Below, piece by piece: positions 49,395 to 58,132 of a stretch of DNA of 64,000 nt. This stretch comes from Thioalkalivibrio sp. ALJ12 (lineage in GTDB: Bacteria; Pseudomonadota; Gammaproteobacteria; Ectothiorhodospirales; Ectothiorhodospiraceae), in assembly GCF_000378305.1 (NCBI RefSeq), contig NZ_KB899538.1, forward strand, positions 744,001 through 808,000. The letters run 5' to 3'. The notes below the pieces were generated by a model that was not told the origin of the DNA, ran no database searches, and worked only from the letters and a program-made list of their open reading frames with translations. A program made the translations under genes and the position numbers. Every line of letters starts with the position of its first letter. Within the stretch, counting starts at the first letter, position 1.

Positions 49395-52322
49395 ATGGAC
49401 AAGCCCCTGCCTGATACCCCCGAAGCCCTGCCCCCCTTCCTGGACGAGGAGGTCGAGCACCTATTGCAGGACCTTGGCGAAAAGGCCGACTGGCCCGGCA
49501 GCCTGTCGGGTCAGTCGGCCAGCCCGCTGGCCTTCAGCCATTACCTCGCCCAGACGGTGGGTCGGCATCCGGACTATCTGCTCGACACCCTGGATGACAA
49601 GGGGCGGGTGCCCGCGCGGGATGACGACGCCTTTGCCGCGATGCTGGGCGCCGCGCTGGAGAAGGCCGAGGGCGAGGGGCCGCTGAAGCACGCGCTGCGG
49701 GAGGTGCGCCATCGCGAGATGATCCGCATCGCCTGGCGGGACCTGGAAGGGCGCGCGGACCTGGACGAGGTCATGCATGACCTCAGTCGTCTTGCCCAGG
49801 GCCTGATCCAGGGCGCGCTGGACTGGCTCGACCGCCACTACCAGGGTCGCCACGGGCAGCCGCGTGGGGCCGACGGCGCACCTCAGTCGCTGGTCGTGCT
49901 GGGGCTCGGGAAGCTCGGTGGTGGTGAGCTGAATTTTTCCTCCGATATCGACCTGATCTTCGCCTACGCCCAGTCCGGCGAGACTGATGGCGAGCGGGTC
50001 CTGGATAACGGTGCGTACTTTCAGAAGCTGGGGCGTGCCCTGATCGCGGCGCTGTCCGAGGTGACCGCCGACGGTTTTTGCTATCGCGTGGACATGCGCC
50101 TGCGCCCGTTCGGCGACTCGGGCCCGCTGGTAATGCACTTCGATGCGATGGAGGACTACTACCAGGCGCATGGCCGCGAGTGGGAGCGCTACGCCCTGAT
50201 CAAGGCGCGTCCGCTGGCGGGCGATGCGGCCGCGGGGGATGCGCTGATGAAGCGTCTGCGTCCGTTCATCTACCGCCGCTATCTGGACTACGGCACGCTC
50301 GCGAACCTGCGCGAACTCAAGCAGATGATCAACGACGAGTCCGCCCGGCGGGGGCGCTACGAGGACGTCAAGCATGGCGAGGGCGGGATCCGCGAGATCG
50401 AGTTCATCGCCCAGTCGTTCCAGTTGATTCGCGGCGGGCGCGACCAGGCCCTCCAACGGCGAGACCTGCTGGGCGTGATGGAGGTGCTGCGAGCGCGCGA
50501 CCTGCTGCCGGGCTACGCGGTCGACCAACTGGAGCGCAGTTATCGCTTTCTGCGCCGGGTCGAAAACCGCCTGCAGATGCTCAACGATCAGCAGACCCAC
50601 CGTCTGCCGCGCTCTGCCGGCGACCGGACCCGCCTGGCCCTGTCGCTGGGATTCGACAGCGAGGTGACCTTCGAGGCGGCGCTGGTGCGCGAGCAGCGCC
50701 GGGTGCATGCGCACTTCGAACAGGTGTTTACCGCCCCGCAGCGCGACGATGCCGAGTCCATGGACAGCTCGCCCGAGGCGGACCGCGAACAGCAGTTGCA
50801 TCGCCTGTGGCAAGGCTCGCTGGATGACGATGTGGCACGGGAGGCCTTGTCCTCCCTCGGCTTCGACGACCCCGGAGCGGCCCTGGAGGGGCTCGTGGAT
50901 TTGCGCGAGAGCCCCGGCGTGCGCGCGATGAGCACCACGGGACGCCAACGGCTGGATCGTCTGATGCCGCTGCTGATCGGGGCCCTGGCCGAGATGGATG
51001 CCCCGGACGCAGTGCTGCCCCGCGCCCTTCAGATGGTACGTACCATCGCCCGCCGCTCGGTGTATCTGTCGCTGCTGGTCGAGAATCCGCTGGCGCTGTC
51101 GCAGCTGGTCAAGCTGGTCGCGGCCAGCCCCTGGATCAGCGAGCAGCTGACGCGCTTCCCCGTCCTGCTGGACGAGTTGCTCGACCCGCGTGCCCTGTAT
51201 GCCCCGCCGGACCGGGACGGGATGCGCGAGGAACTGGAGGCGGAGCTCGCGCAGTTCCCGGGTGAGGACCACGAGCAGATGCTGGACCGCCTGCGCCAGT
51301 TCAAGCAGGTGCAGACGCTGCGCGTGGCGGCGGCCGACATCATGGGCTTTCTGCCGTTGATGAAGGTCTCCGACCACCTGACCTGGCTGGCGGAGGTGAT
51401 GCTCGAGCGTGTGCTCAAGCTCGCCTGGGACAAGCTGGTCGAGCGTCACGGCGCGCCGCGCTGCGGCGAGGGCGACGACCTGCGCCCGGCGCGCTTCGCG
51501 GTGATCGGCTACGGCAAGCTGGGCGGCTTCGAGCTCGGATATGGCTCCGATCTGGACGTCGTATTCCTGCATGATTCCGAGGGCGAGGACGCGCAGACCG
51601 CCGGGCCGAAGGTGATCGACAACACCGAGTTCTTTGCCCGGGTCGCGCAGCGCGTGGTCCATCTGCTGGGGGCCTTTACCGCGGCCGGCAGGCTGTACGA
51701 GGTGGATACGCGGCTGCGCCCGAGCGGCACCTCCGGTCTGCTGGTCAGCGGGCTGCAGGCCTTCCGGCGTTATCAGGACGAATCCGCCTGGACCTGGGAA
51801 CATCAGGCACTGGTGCGCGCCCGCTTCGTCGCCGGTGATCCTGAGCTGGGCAAGCGGTTCGATGCCCTGCGCCGCGAGGTGCTGACCCGCGAACGCGACA
51901 CCGATGCCCTGCGGGCGGAGGTCGTCGAGATGCGCCAGCGCATGCTGGCCGAGCACGCCTCGAAAAAGGGCCAGGGCTTCCATCTCAAGCGCGATCGGGG
52001 CGGTATCACTGATATCGAATTCATGGTTCAATACTGGGTTTTGGTATCCGCCCACGACCATCCCGCCGTCTGCAACTGGCCGGACAAGATCCGCACGCTG
52101 GAGACCCTCGGGCGCGAGGGCGTGATCGGCGAGGACCTGAGCGAGGTGCTGGCGGATGCCTATCGGGATTTGCGCAACCGCATCCATCGCCTGACGCTGG
52201 CGGGCCGGGAGGCCCGGGTCGAGGAGCCGGACGACGAGCTGCTGGCGGTGCGCGACCGCATAATCGAAACTTGGAATGACCTGTTCGGCGCGCCGGATCC
52301 GGTCGCCAACAAGAACGCCTAG
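49395..52322 (+). CDS. glnE: bifunctional glutamine synthetase adenylyltransferase / adenylyl-removing enzyme GlnE, 975 aa
   Basis: Modifies glutamine synthetase in response to nitrogen state. Two homologous nucleotidyltransferase halves: the N-terminal deadenylylase with GLGKLGGGELNFSSDIDLIF (~173-192) and the C-terminal adenylyltransferase with GYGKLGGFELGYGSDLDVVF (~705-724); both keep the GSD/SSD Asp pair. Linker and helical regions are as in E. coli GlnE, with normal length. The ATG follows a MITE end by only 12 bp, and I see no good RBS in the flanking TAAGCTTGGCCC. ilvE follows 13 bp after the stop. Confidence 0.96.
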   Translation: MDKPLPDTPEALPPFLDEEVEHLLQDLGEKADWPGSLSGQSASPLAFSHYLAQTVGRHPDYLLDTLDDKGRVPARDDDAFAAMLGAALEKAEGEGPLKHALREVRHREMIRIAWRDLEGRADLDEVMHDLSRLAQGLIQGALDWLDRHYQGRHGQPRGADGAPQSLVVLGLGKLGGGELNFSSDIDLIFAYAQSGETDGERVLDNGAYFQKLGRALIAALSEVTADGFCYRVDMRLRPFGDSGPLVMHFDAMEDYYQAHGREWERYALIKARPLAGDAAAGDALMKRLRPFIYRRYLDYGTLANLRELKQMINDESARRGRYEDVKHGEGGIREIEFIAQSFQLIRGGRDQALQRRDLLGVMEVLRARDLLPGYAVDQLERSYRFLRRVENRLQMLNDQQTHRLPRSAGDRTRLALSLGFDSEVTFEAALVREQRRVHAHFEQVFTAPQRDDAESMDSSPEADREQQLHRLWQGSLDDDVAREALSSLGFDDPGAALEGLVDLRESPGVRAMSTTGRQRLDRLMPLLIGALAEMDAPDAVLPRALQMVRTIARRSVYLSLLVENPLALSQLVKLVAASPWISEQLTRFPVLLDELLDPRALYAPPDRDGMREELEAELAQFPGEDHEQMLDRLRQFKQVQTLRVAAADIMGFLPLMKVSDHLTWLAEVMLERVLKLAWDKLVERHGAPRCGEGDDLRPARFAVIGYGKLGGFELGYGSDLDVVFLHDSEGEDAQTAGPKVIDNTEFFARVAQRVVHLLGAFTAAGRLYEVDTRLRPSGTSGLLVSGLQAFRRYQDESAWTWEHQALVRARFVAGDPELGKRFDALRREVLTRERDTDALRAEVVEMRQRMLAEHASKKGQGFHLKRDRGGITDIEFMVQYWVLVSAHDHPAVCNWPDKIRTLETLGREGVIGEDLSEVLADAYRDLRNRIHRLTLAGREARVEEPDDELLAVRDRIIETWNDLFGAPDPVANKNA

Positions 52323-52335
52323 AGGGATACAAGAC

Positions 52336-53256
52336 ATGTCGATGGCCGACCGCGACGGGGTGATCTGGCTGGACGGGCAGATGGTGCCCTGGCGCGAGGC
52401 GCAGACCCACGTGCTGACCCACACCCTGCATTACGGCATGGGCGTGTTCGAGGGCGTGCGCGCCTACAAGACCGAGCGCGGCCCGGCGATCTTTCGCCTG
52501 CAGGACCACACCCGGCGCCTGTTCAACTCCGCCAAGATCCTCGGCATGACCATCCCGTACTCGGCCGACGACCTGAACGAGGCACAGATCGCCTCGGTCC
52601 GCGACAACGGCCTGGAGAGCGCCTACCTGCGCCCGATGTGCTTCCTCGGTTCCGAGGGCATGGGCCTGCGCGCGGACAACCTCAATGTGCACGCGATGGT
52701 CGCGGCCTGGCACTGGGGCGCCTATCTGGGCGACGAGGGCATGGAGAAGGGCATCCGCATCCGCACCTCGTCCTACAGCCGGCACCACGTGAATGTGACG
52801 ATGTGCAAGGCCAAGGCCAACGGCAACTACATGAACTCGATGCTGGCCCTGCAGGAGGCGACCCGCTGCGGCTACGACGAGGCCATGCTGCTGGATACCG
52901 AGGGCTACGTGGCCGAGGGCAGTGGCGAGAACATCTTCCTGGTGCGCGATGGCGTGCTGGTCACCCCGGACCTGACCTCCGCGCTGGACGGCATCACCCG
53001 CCGCACGGTGATCACCCTGGCCGAGGAGGAAGGCCTGCGCGTGGTGGAGAAGCGCATCACCCGCGACGAGGTGTACATTGCCGACGAGGCCTTCTTTACC
53101 GGGACCGCCGCCGAGGTGACCCCGATCCGCGAGGTCGACGACCGGCCGATCGGCTCCGGCACCCGCGGGCCGATTACCGAACGCCTGCAATCGCGCTATT
53201 TTGATGTCGTACAGGGCCGCGACCGTCAGCACGACGGCTGGCTGACCTACCTCTAG
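52336..53256 (+). CDS. ilvE: branched-chain amino acid aminotransferase IlvE, 306 aa
   Basis: PLP-dependent class-IV transaminase for Leu, Ile and Val. Motifs: LTHTLHYGMGVFEGVRAYKT (~31-50), PLP Lys in CKAKANGNYMNSMLALQEA (~160), and EGYVAEGSGENIFLVRDG (~192). Starts at ATG 52336 or 52342. The TAG stop (53254-53256) uses the first G of the MITE copy 2 as its last base, so the element lies directly on the end of the gene. Comparison with family ends suggests only the tail sequence is touched. Confidence 0.96.
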   Translation: MSMADRDGVIWLDGQMVPWREAQTHVLTHTLHYGMGVFEGVRAYKTERGPAIFRLQDHTRRLFNSAKILGMTIPYSADDLNEAQIASVRDNGLESAYLRPMCFLGSEGMGLRADNLNVHAMVAAWHWGAYLGDEGMEKGIRIRTSSYSRHHVNVTMCKAKANGNYMNSMLALQEATRCGYDEAMLLDTEGYVAEGSGENIFLVRDGVLVTPDLTSALDGITRRTVITLAEEEGLRVVEKRITRDEVYIADEAFFTGTAAEVTPIREVDDRPIGSGTRGPITERLQSRYFDVVQGRDRQHDGWLTYL

Positions 53257-53538
53257 GGAAACACTGATTAATGCACACGCTCGCGTTGGCACCCCAGGTT
53301 TTCCGAGACAAGGCGCGTCGTGCAGCGGGTAGTGGTTCTACCCGCAAGCGGCGCAACGCAGGATCGGGGAACCTGGGGTGCCAACCCCCACAAGCTATTG
53401 AAAGACGGGGCTCGGCCGCTTTTGCGCGGGAACGGCGTTGCGGTTCCCTTGTGCAGAATGACTGCACGGCAGTCACCGCGCCTTGTTCGCACGCAAAAGC
53501 GACTCGAGCGCGAGCGCGTGCATTAATCAGTGTTTCCC
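53256..53538. mobile_element. MITE-like element, copy 2 (283 bp)
   Basis: Terminal inverted repeats GGGAAACACTGATTAATGCA ... ending GTGTTTCCC, about 30 bp with one mismatch. It is in inverse orientation to copy 1 and shares the internal GTTGGCACCCCAGGTT / AACCTGGGGTGCCAAC pair and the GTGCAG hairpin. It is 15 bp longer, the difference lying in the loop region (CCCCTTCGG in copy 1). Flanking bases are CTA on the left and CAA on the right, so no clean duplication is seen. It separates ilvE from the zinc-finger gene. Confidence 0.85.
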
Positions 53539-53558
53539 CAACACGCGAGACGAAAACC

Positions 53559-53783
53559 ATGGTCAATCCCGATACCGCTCATCACCAGGACCAGTACGAG
53601 ACCGCGAACGCGCAGCCGGAGATCACGGTCACCAAGAAAGACCTGCCGCTGCACTGCCCGACGCCGAAGATGGCGCTATGGGCCTCGCACCCGCGCGTCT
53701 ACCTGCCGATCGACGAGACCCCGGACGGCCGCTACCAGTGCCCCTACTGCGGCACCCAGTTTATCCTGAAGGACGACGCCTGA
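53559..53783 (+). CDS. zinc-finger CHCC domain protein, 74 aa
   Basis: Small protein with ligand residues in LPLHCPTPKMALWASHPRVYLPI (His/Cys) and a C-terminal YQCPYCGTQFIL, the zf-CHCC type associated with complex I subunit-like proteins. The ATG at 53559 (MVNPDTAHHQDQ) is chosen; the frame continues upstream through the MITE and that extension is rejected. Such genes commonly lie between ilvE and LPS genes such as hldE in gammaproteobacteria. Only a weak RBS (GCGAGACG) is seen. Confidence 0.8.
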   Translation: MVNPDTAHHQDQYETANAQPEITVTKKDLPLHCPTPKMALWASHPRVYLPIDETPDGRYQCPYCGTQFILKDDA

Positions 53784-53859
53784 TCATCGTGGGCCCGCGC
53801 CCTGGCATCTGCGCCGGGGTGAATCGTGCCCGCCCCGGGCGTTCCCGCGCACGCATCCG

Positions 53860-55296
53860 ATGAAGCTCTCCCTGCCCCCGTTTGATCAGGCCCGTGTGCT
53901 GGTGGTCGGCGACCTGATGCTGGATCGCTACTGGCACGGCGGCACCGATCGTATCTCGCCCGAGGCCCCAGTCCCGGTGGTCCACGTGAGCGAGATCGAG
54001 CAGCGCCCGGGCGGGGCCGGCAACGTCGCACTGAACCTTGCCGCCCTGGGTGGTCATGCCGATCTGGTCGGTGTGACCGGCGAGGACGAGGCCGCGGCCG
54101 AACTGTCCGGTCTGCTCGAGGGCGCGGGAGTGGCCTGCCACTTCCGCCGCCAGCCCGGGGCGGCCACCATCACCAAACTGCGCGTAATCAGCCGCCACCA
54201 GCAGCTGATCCGCCTCGACTTCGAGGACGGTTTCCCCGGCACCCGCGCCGCCGACCTGCTGCCACAGGTCGAGCCCCTGCTGGCCAACTGCGGCGCCGTC
54301 GTCCTGTCCGACTACGCCAAGGGCGCGCTGCGCGATCCCCAACCCCTGATTCAGGCCGCCCGCGCCGCCGGGGTCCCCGTACTGGTCGACCCCAAGGGCC
54401 GCGACTTCTCCCTCTACCGTGGAGCGGACCTGATTACCCCCAACCTCGCCGAACTGGAGGGTGTGGCAGGCCCCTGTCCGGACGATGAAAGCCTGGAACG
54501 GGCGGCCCGGGACGTGATGGAGCGCTGCGGGATCCCGGCGCTCCTGGTCACGCGCGGCGCGGCCGGGATGACGCTGTTCCGCGAAGGGCAGGCAGCCGTG
54601 CATCAGCCGGCTCGAGCACGCGAGGTGTTCGACGTGACCGGGGCGGGTGACACGGTGATCGCCACTCTGGCCGCCGCCCTGGCGGCCAGCGCGACGATCG
54701 AGGACGCGATGCAGCTGGCCAACCTGGCGGCCGGCATCGTGGTCGGCAAGCTGGGTACCGCCACCGTCTCGCTGCCCGAGATCGAGCGCGAGATCTACGC
54801 CCCCCGGGCGGCCGGCCAGAGCATGCTGTCCCGAGCCGAGCTGGCGGATGTGCTGCGCCGGGCTCGCGCAGCGGGCGAGCGGGTCGTGATGACCAATGGC
54901 TGTTTCGACATCCTGCACGCCGGCCATGTCGCCTACCTCGCCCAGGCCCGTGCCCTGGGGGACCGGCTGCTGGTCGCGGTGAACGACGATGCCTCCGTGC
55001 GTCGCCTGAAGGGAGAGGGACGCCCGGTGAATCCGCTGGATCAGCGCATGGCCGTGCTGGCGGCCCTGGGCGCCGTGGACTGGGTGGTCCCGTTCTCCGA
55101 GGACACCCCGGCCGACCTGATTGCGGAGGCCCTGCCGGACGTACTGGTCAAGGGTGGCGACTATCGACCCGAGGCCATCGCCGGACACGATGCGGTGGTG
55201 GCGAACGGAGGCGAGGTGCGAGTGCTGGATTTCGTGGACGCCTGTTCCACCAGTGCCGTGGTGGAACGCATACGAGCGAGTCAGGAACAACGATGA
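53860..55296 (+). CDS. hldE: bifunctional heptose kinase / adenylyltransferase HldE, 478 aa
   Basis: Two steps to ADP-heptose for the LPS inner core. The N-terminal ribokinase domain (~1-320) has PGGAGNVALNLAALGG (~47-62) and DVTGAGDTVIATLA (~260-273), phosphorylating heptose 7-phosphate at C1. The C-terminal nucleotidyltransferase (~345-478) has TNGCFDILHAGHVAYL (~347) with the HxGH motif. Length is normal. The stop overlaps the start of the sulfotransferase gene (ATGA), coupling heptose supply to a glycan sulfation gene. Confidence 0.96.
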   Translation: MKLSLPPFDQARVLVVGDLMLDRYWHGGTDRISPEAPVPVVHVSEIEQRPGGAGNVALNLAALGGHADLVGVTGEDEAAAELSGLLEGAGVACHFRRQPGAATITKLRVISRHQQLIRLDFEDGFPGTRAADLLPQVEPLLANCGAVVLSDYAKGALRDPQPLIQAARAAGVPVLVDPKGRDFSLYRGADLITPNLAELEGVAGPCPDDESLERAARDVMERCGIPALLVTRGAAGMTLFREGQAAVHQPARAREVFDVTGAGDTVIATLAAALAASATIEDAMQLANLAAGIVVGKLGTATVSLPEIEREIYAPRAAGQSMLSRAELADVLRRARAAGERVVMTNGCFDILHAGHVAYLAQARALGDRLLVAVNDDASVRRLKGEGRPVNPLDQRMAVLAALGAVDWVVPFSEDTPADLIAEALPDVLVKGGDYRPEAIAGHDAVVANGGEVRVLDFVDACSTSAVVERIRASQEQR

Positions 55297-56102
55297 AAGT
55301 ACTCTACCTTGTGGGGATGGGCCGCAGTGGCTCGACGCTGACGGATATCCTGCTGGATGCCCACAGCCAGATCCGGGCGCTGGGCGGGGTGCGGCGGCTG
55401 GCGCACTATGCGCGCAAGCATCCCTGCCCCTGTGGTGCCCCCAGTTTCTGGGAGTGCGAGTTCTGGTCGGCCGTCAACGCCCGTCTGGAGGAACGCCTTG
55501 GCTGCACCCTGGAGACGCTCGATGTGCACGCCCGCGATCCGGCGCGTTTCAACGAGCACAACCGCACGCTGTTCGAGGTGGTCTCCGAGGTCAGCGGCGT
55601 CCCGTTCGTGACCGACAACTCCAAGTCGGTGCAGCGCCTGCGTCGGCTGATGGCCGCGCCCGACATCGACGTCATTCCGATCCATGTCCTGCGTGACCCG
55701 CGTGGTAGGGCCCAGTCGTTGCGCAAGCGCAAACAGCAGAACTACATCCCCACCTTTTCGTATTCGCATCGCTCGCTGCGGCTCTACTACCTCCTGCGCA
55801 ACGAACCGCACATCGTGCTGAACTACGAAAAACTGGCGTACGACCCGGAAGATCAGCTGCCGAAGCTGATGGCCCGGCTGGGTCTGGAGTTCGAGCGCCC
55901 GCAGCTGGACGCCTGGGCGGAGATGCCGCACCACAACATCGGTTCCGCGGATGTCTTTCGCAAGACCGAGGGCAGTCAGATCCGGCCCGACGATGCCTGG
56001 AAACAGGTGATCCCGCCCTACATGCAGCGCATCCAGAACCTGATTGCCTGGCCGGGTCGGGTCGCCAACGACGCCAAGGAGCGTCGCTGGGGAATCGACT
56101 GA
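55293..56102 (+). CDS. sulfotransferase family protein, 269 aa
   Basis: PAPS-dependent sulfotransferase fold. 5'-PSB loop is GMGRSGSTLTDILLD (~8-22); the 3'-PB region is IHVLRDPRGRAQSLRKRKQQ (~130-149). It is cytoplasmic with no signal or membrane segment. Cysteine-rich stretch HPCPCGAPSFWECEFW (~48-63) is a common substrate-loop feature in bacterial carbohydrate sulfotransferases. It is coupled to hldE by a 4-bp overlap and is convergent with the minus-strand operon (12-bp gap). The acceptor sugar is unknown. Confidence 0.83.
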   Translation: MKVLYLVGMGRSGSTLTDILLDAHSQIRALGGVRRLAHYARKHPCPCGAPSFWECEFWSAVNARLEERLGCTLETLDVHARDPARFNEHNRTLFEVVSEVSGVPFVTDNSKSVQRLRRLMAAPDIDVIPIHVLRDPRGRAQSLRKRKQQNYIPTFSYSHRSLRLYYLLRNEPHIVLNYEKLAYDPEDQLPKLMARLGLEFERPQLDAWAEMPHHNIGSADVFRKTEGSQIRPDDAWKQVIPPYMQRIQNLIAWPGRVANDAKERRWGID

Positions 56103-56114
56103 GCCCCAGCTGGA

Positions 56115-57407
56115 TCAGCGCGGCTCGCTAACCCGTTCCAGCCATGCCCGGTCGCCCTCCGCGGCCCGCAGAAACCCCCGCGACTCCGGACGTCCGAAGG
56201 CCAGCGGCAGGGGATCCAGGATCCACAGCGCCTGGCCATCGCTGCCCAGCATGCGCGGGTCCCGCCCCCGAAAGCGGATCCCGTAATCCCGCAGCCCGGC
56301 CCACAGGGTCTCGGCCGCCGCCGCTCCCGGGGGCTCGCTGGCGGCATCCAGCGGGCGCAATTCCGGGTCCGTCTCCCAGACCAGCCAGACCAGGCCGCGA
56401 TCGGCGGCGATGATCGCTACCGGCCGGGGCACCGAGAGTCCCAGACGCCGCAGCGTGAGAGCATGGCTCCAGGCCCGCCGGGCCGTCTGACGCGTGAGTG
56501 CAGGGCGCAACAAGCCGGGCAGAGTCTGCCAGGGGGCCTCGATTCGCTGGGCCTGATATGGCCGTTCGGCATGCCCGGAGAACCCATCCGGCAATTCGCC
56601 GGTTTCGTACAGCTGGAGGGCGAGGTGTTCGGCCTGTCCACGGGAGAGGGCCCGGCGGTCATGAATCACCCGGAGGTCGTCCATACGGAATCGGGGGTAG
56701 TGTTTCCACCCCCGGCACGCCCGCCGGGCGACGCGGCGAGCGTGCCGGAGACGAGCGCGGCGCAGGTCGCGCAGGAAGCGTGGCAACCCGGCTTCCGTCA
56801 CTCCCCAGCCCCTCAGTTCGTGATACTGCCGGAAGCCCTCCCGTATTAGTGTCTCGGGCAGGCGGGTCTTGGAGGCGTACAGCCGTTGCAGGTGGTCGAG
56901 GGCCGCTCGGCGGCCGAGCGGCCCGTTGCGGCGACGCACGCGATCTCCGTCGATGGCGAACAGACGCCCCTCGCGGGGGATGAAGTTCAGCCAGTTGAGA
57001 TCGTTCTGGACGATTCCGGCGCGATGGTGGTCGGCCAGTGTGGCCAGCAGGCGTGCATGGGCCTGGTCTCCCGGGTCGTCTCCCGACGGTGGCCAGGGTT
57101 CGTCCGCCTCGACGAGACCCAGGACCAGCAGCCAGGCACGATACCGGGGGCAATAAGCGGCGTGGTGTACGGCTGGCGCGGCGACGCCGGCGGCTTCCAG
57201 CAGGCGCGCTCCACGCGTCCCGCGCCGCCATTCGGCCCACTGGCTGATGCGTCCAAGGTAGAACTTGGCGACCACCGGCTGCCCGCTGGCAAGCCGGGCG
57301 CGGAAGATCCGGCGTTTGCCCGGGTACTCGTGAATGCACTGTTCCAGTGCGAGTGGTCCAAGCCCGGGGATATCCGGGCGGTCACCCGCTTCCGGTGTTC
57401 GGCGCAT
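56115..57407 (-). CDS. kinase-fold protein, two lobes (LPS/sugar kinase type), 430 aa
   Basis: A kinase-like domain with active-site pattern HHRAGIVQNDLNWLNFIPREGRLFAIDGDRV (~125-155) resembles KdkA/InaA-type LPS kinases. Residues beyond ~255 contain a second related half (RPYQAQRIEAP, SVPRPVAIIAADRGLVWLVWE) that retains the nucleotide-lobe-like strands but lacks a HxDxxxxN catalytic loop. The ATG at 57407 overlaps the upstream sulfotransferase stop by 26 bp. Substrate not assignable; inner-core sugar phosphorylation is likely from context. Confidence 0.7.
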   Translation of the reverse strand: MRRTPEAGDRPDIPGLGPLALEQCIHEYPGKRRIFRARLASGQPVVAKFYLGRISQWAEWRRGTRGARLLEAAGVAAPAVHHAAYCPRYRAWLLVLGLVEADEPWPPSGDDPGDQAHARLLATLADHHRAGIVQNDLNWLNFIPREGRLFAIDGDRVRRRNGPLGRRAALDHLQRLYASKTRLPETLIREGFRQYHELRGWGVTEAGLPRFLRDLRRARLRHARRVARRACRGWKHYPRFRMDDLRVIHDRRALSRGQAEHLALQLYETGELPDGFSGHAERPYQAQRIEAPWQTLPGLLRPALTRQTARRAWSHALTLRRLGLSVPRPVAIIAADRGLVWLVWETDPELRPLDAASEPPGAAAAETLWAGLRDYGIRFRGRDPRMLGSDGQALWILDPLPLAFGRPESRGFLRAAEGDRAWLERVSEPR

Positions 57408-58062
57408 CGAACTGGTAGCCCAGCAGGTCCAGGTCGCGGCGATAATGCTGCGCGACCAGCTCCACGAGGGCATCGTCATAGTAGGTCCGGTAGTCGTCGC
57501 GCTCGGTGGCGCGGCGCAGATGCGGCAGCTCCGGCGCAGGTATCCCGATGCGGTCGCAGATGGTGCGGAAATCCTCCTGCAGGTTCTCGTAGCGGCCGAT
57601 GAAGTCGACGATCACCCGGCCCTGCAGATCCACGATGTACTCGTGTTGCAACTCCGCCGAGGTGTCCAGCATGTAGTCGTATGGGCGCTCGGGATCGAAC
57701 TTCAGGCGCAGGAAATCTCCGAAGGATTTGACCCCTTTCAGGACCTCCGGCTTCTCCCGCTGGATGTGGTGCCAGGAACTCACCTGAAGATCCCATGGGT
57801 TGCGCACGATCGCGCACTTGAACAGCTCGCGGTAGACCGGCTCCGGCAGCATCTCCTTCGCCGCGATCGCCTTCGCGTGGCGGGGAAACTTCAGCCCCAG
57901 CTTGTGCCGGGGGCGGGTCAGTTGGCTGACCTGGCTCGCCGCCCACAGCGGAATGCTGTACCACCCGCCCCAGCGATACGGCCGCAGGGCCGCCCGGATG
58001 CTGGTCCCGCCCGTCTTGGCGATGTGCACGAACAGGAAATTCTTGCGGTAGGAGATCAGCAT
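57382..58062 (-). CDS. sulfotransferase family 2-type protein, 226 aa
   Basis: PSB loop is FLFVHIAKTGGTSIRAAL (~9-26) and 3'-PB is FKCAIVRNPWDLQVSSWHH (~82-100), the pattern of the heparan-sulfate 2-O type (sulfotransfer_2). Cytoplasmic, no signal. A Tyr-rich C-terminal helix (YDDALVELVAQHYRRDLDLLGY) is typical. Distinct from the two other sulfotransferases of the window. It lies in the surface-glycan operon, 70 bp after the hypothetical gene at 58133. Confidence 0.85.
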   Translation of the reverse strand: MLISYRKNFLFVHIAKTGGTSIRAALRPYRWGGWYSIPLWAASQVSQLTRPRHKLGLKFPRHAKAIAAKEMLPEPVYRELFKCAIVRNPWDLQVSSWHHIQREKPEVLKGVKSFGDFLRLKFDPERPYDYMLDTSAELQHEYIVDLQGRVIVDFIGRYENLQEDFRTICDRIGIPAPELPHLRRATERDDYRTYYDDALVELVAQHYRRDLDLLGYQFDAPNTGSG

Positions 58063-58132
58063 GGTGTCTTCGTTATCGGAGCCCCGGCTCGGGGCGCCAT
58101 TCTAGCGCTGGCGAGCTTGACGCGCCTGGCGT

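Noticed and set aside
49461-52424. 987-aa open frame opposite glnE
   Set aside because: Shadow of glnE, whose two nucleotidyltransferase motifs are intact on the plus strand.
53271-53558. N-terminal extension of the zinc-finger gene through the mobile element
   Set aside because: The extension is element sequence; the family start is at 53559.
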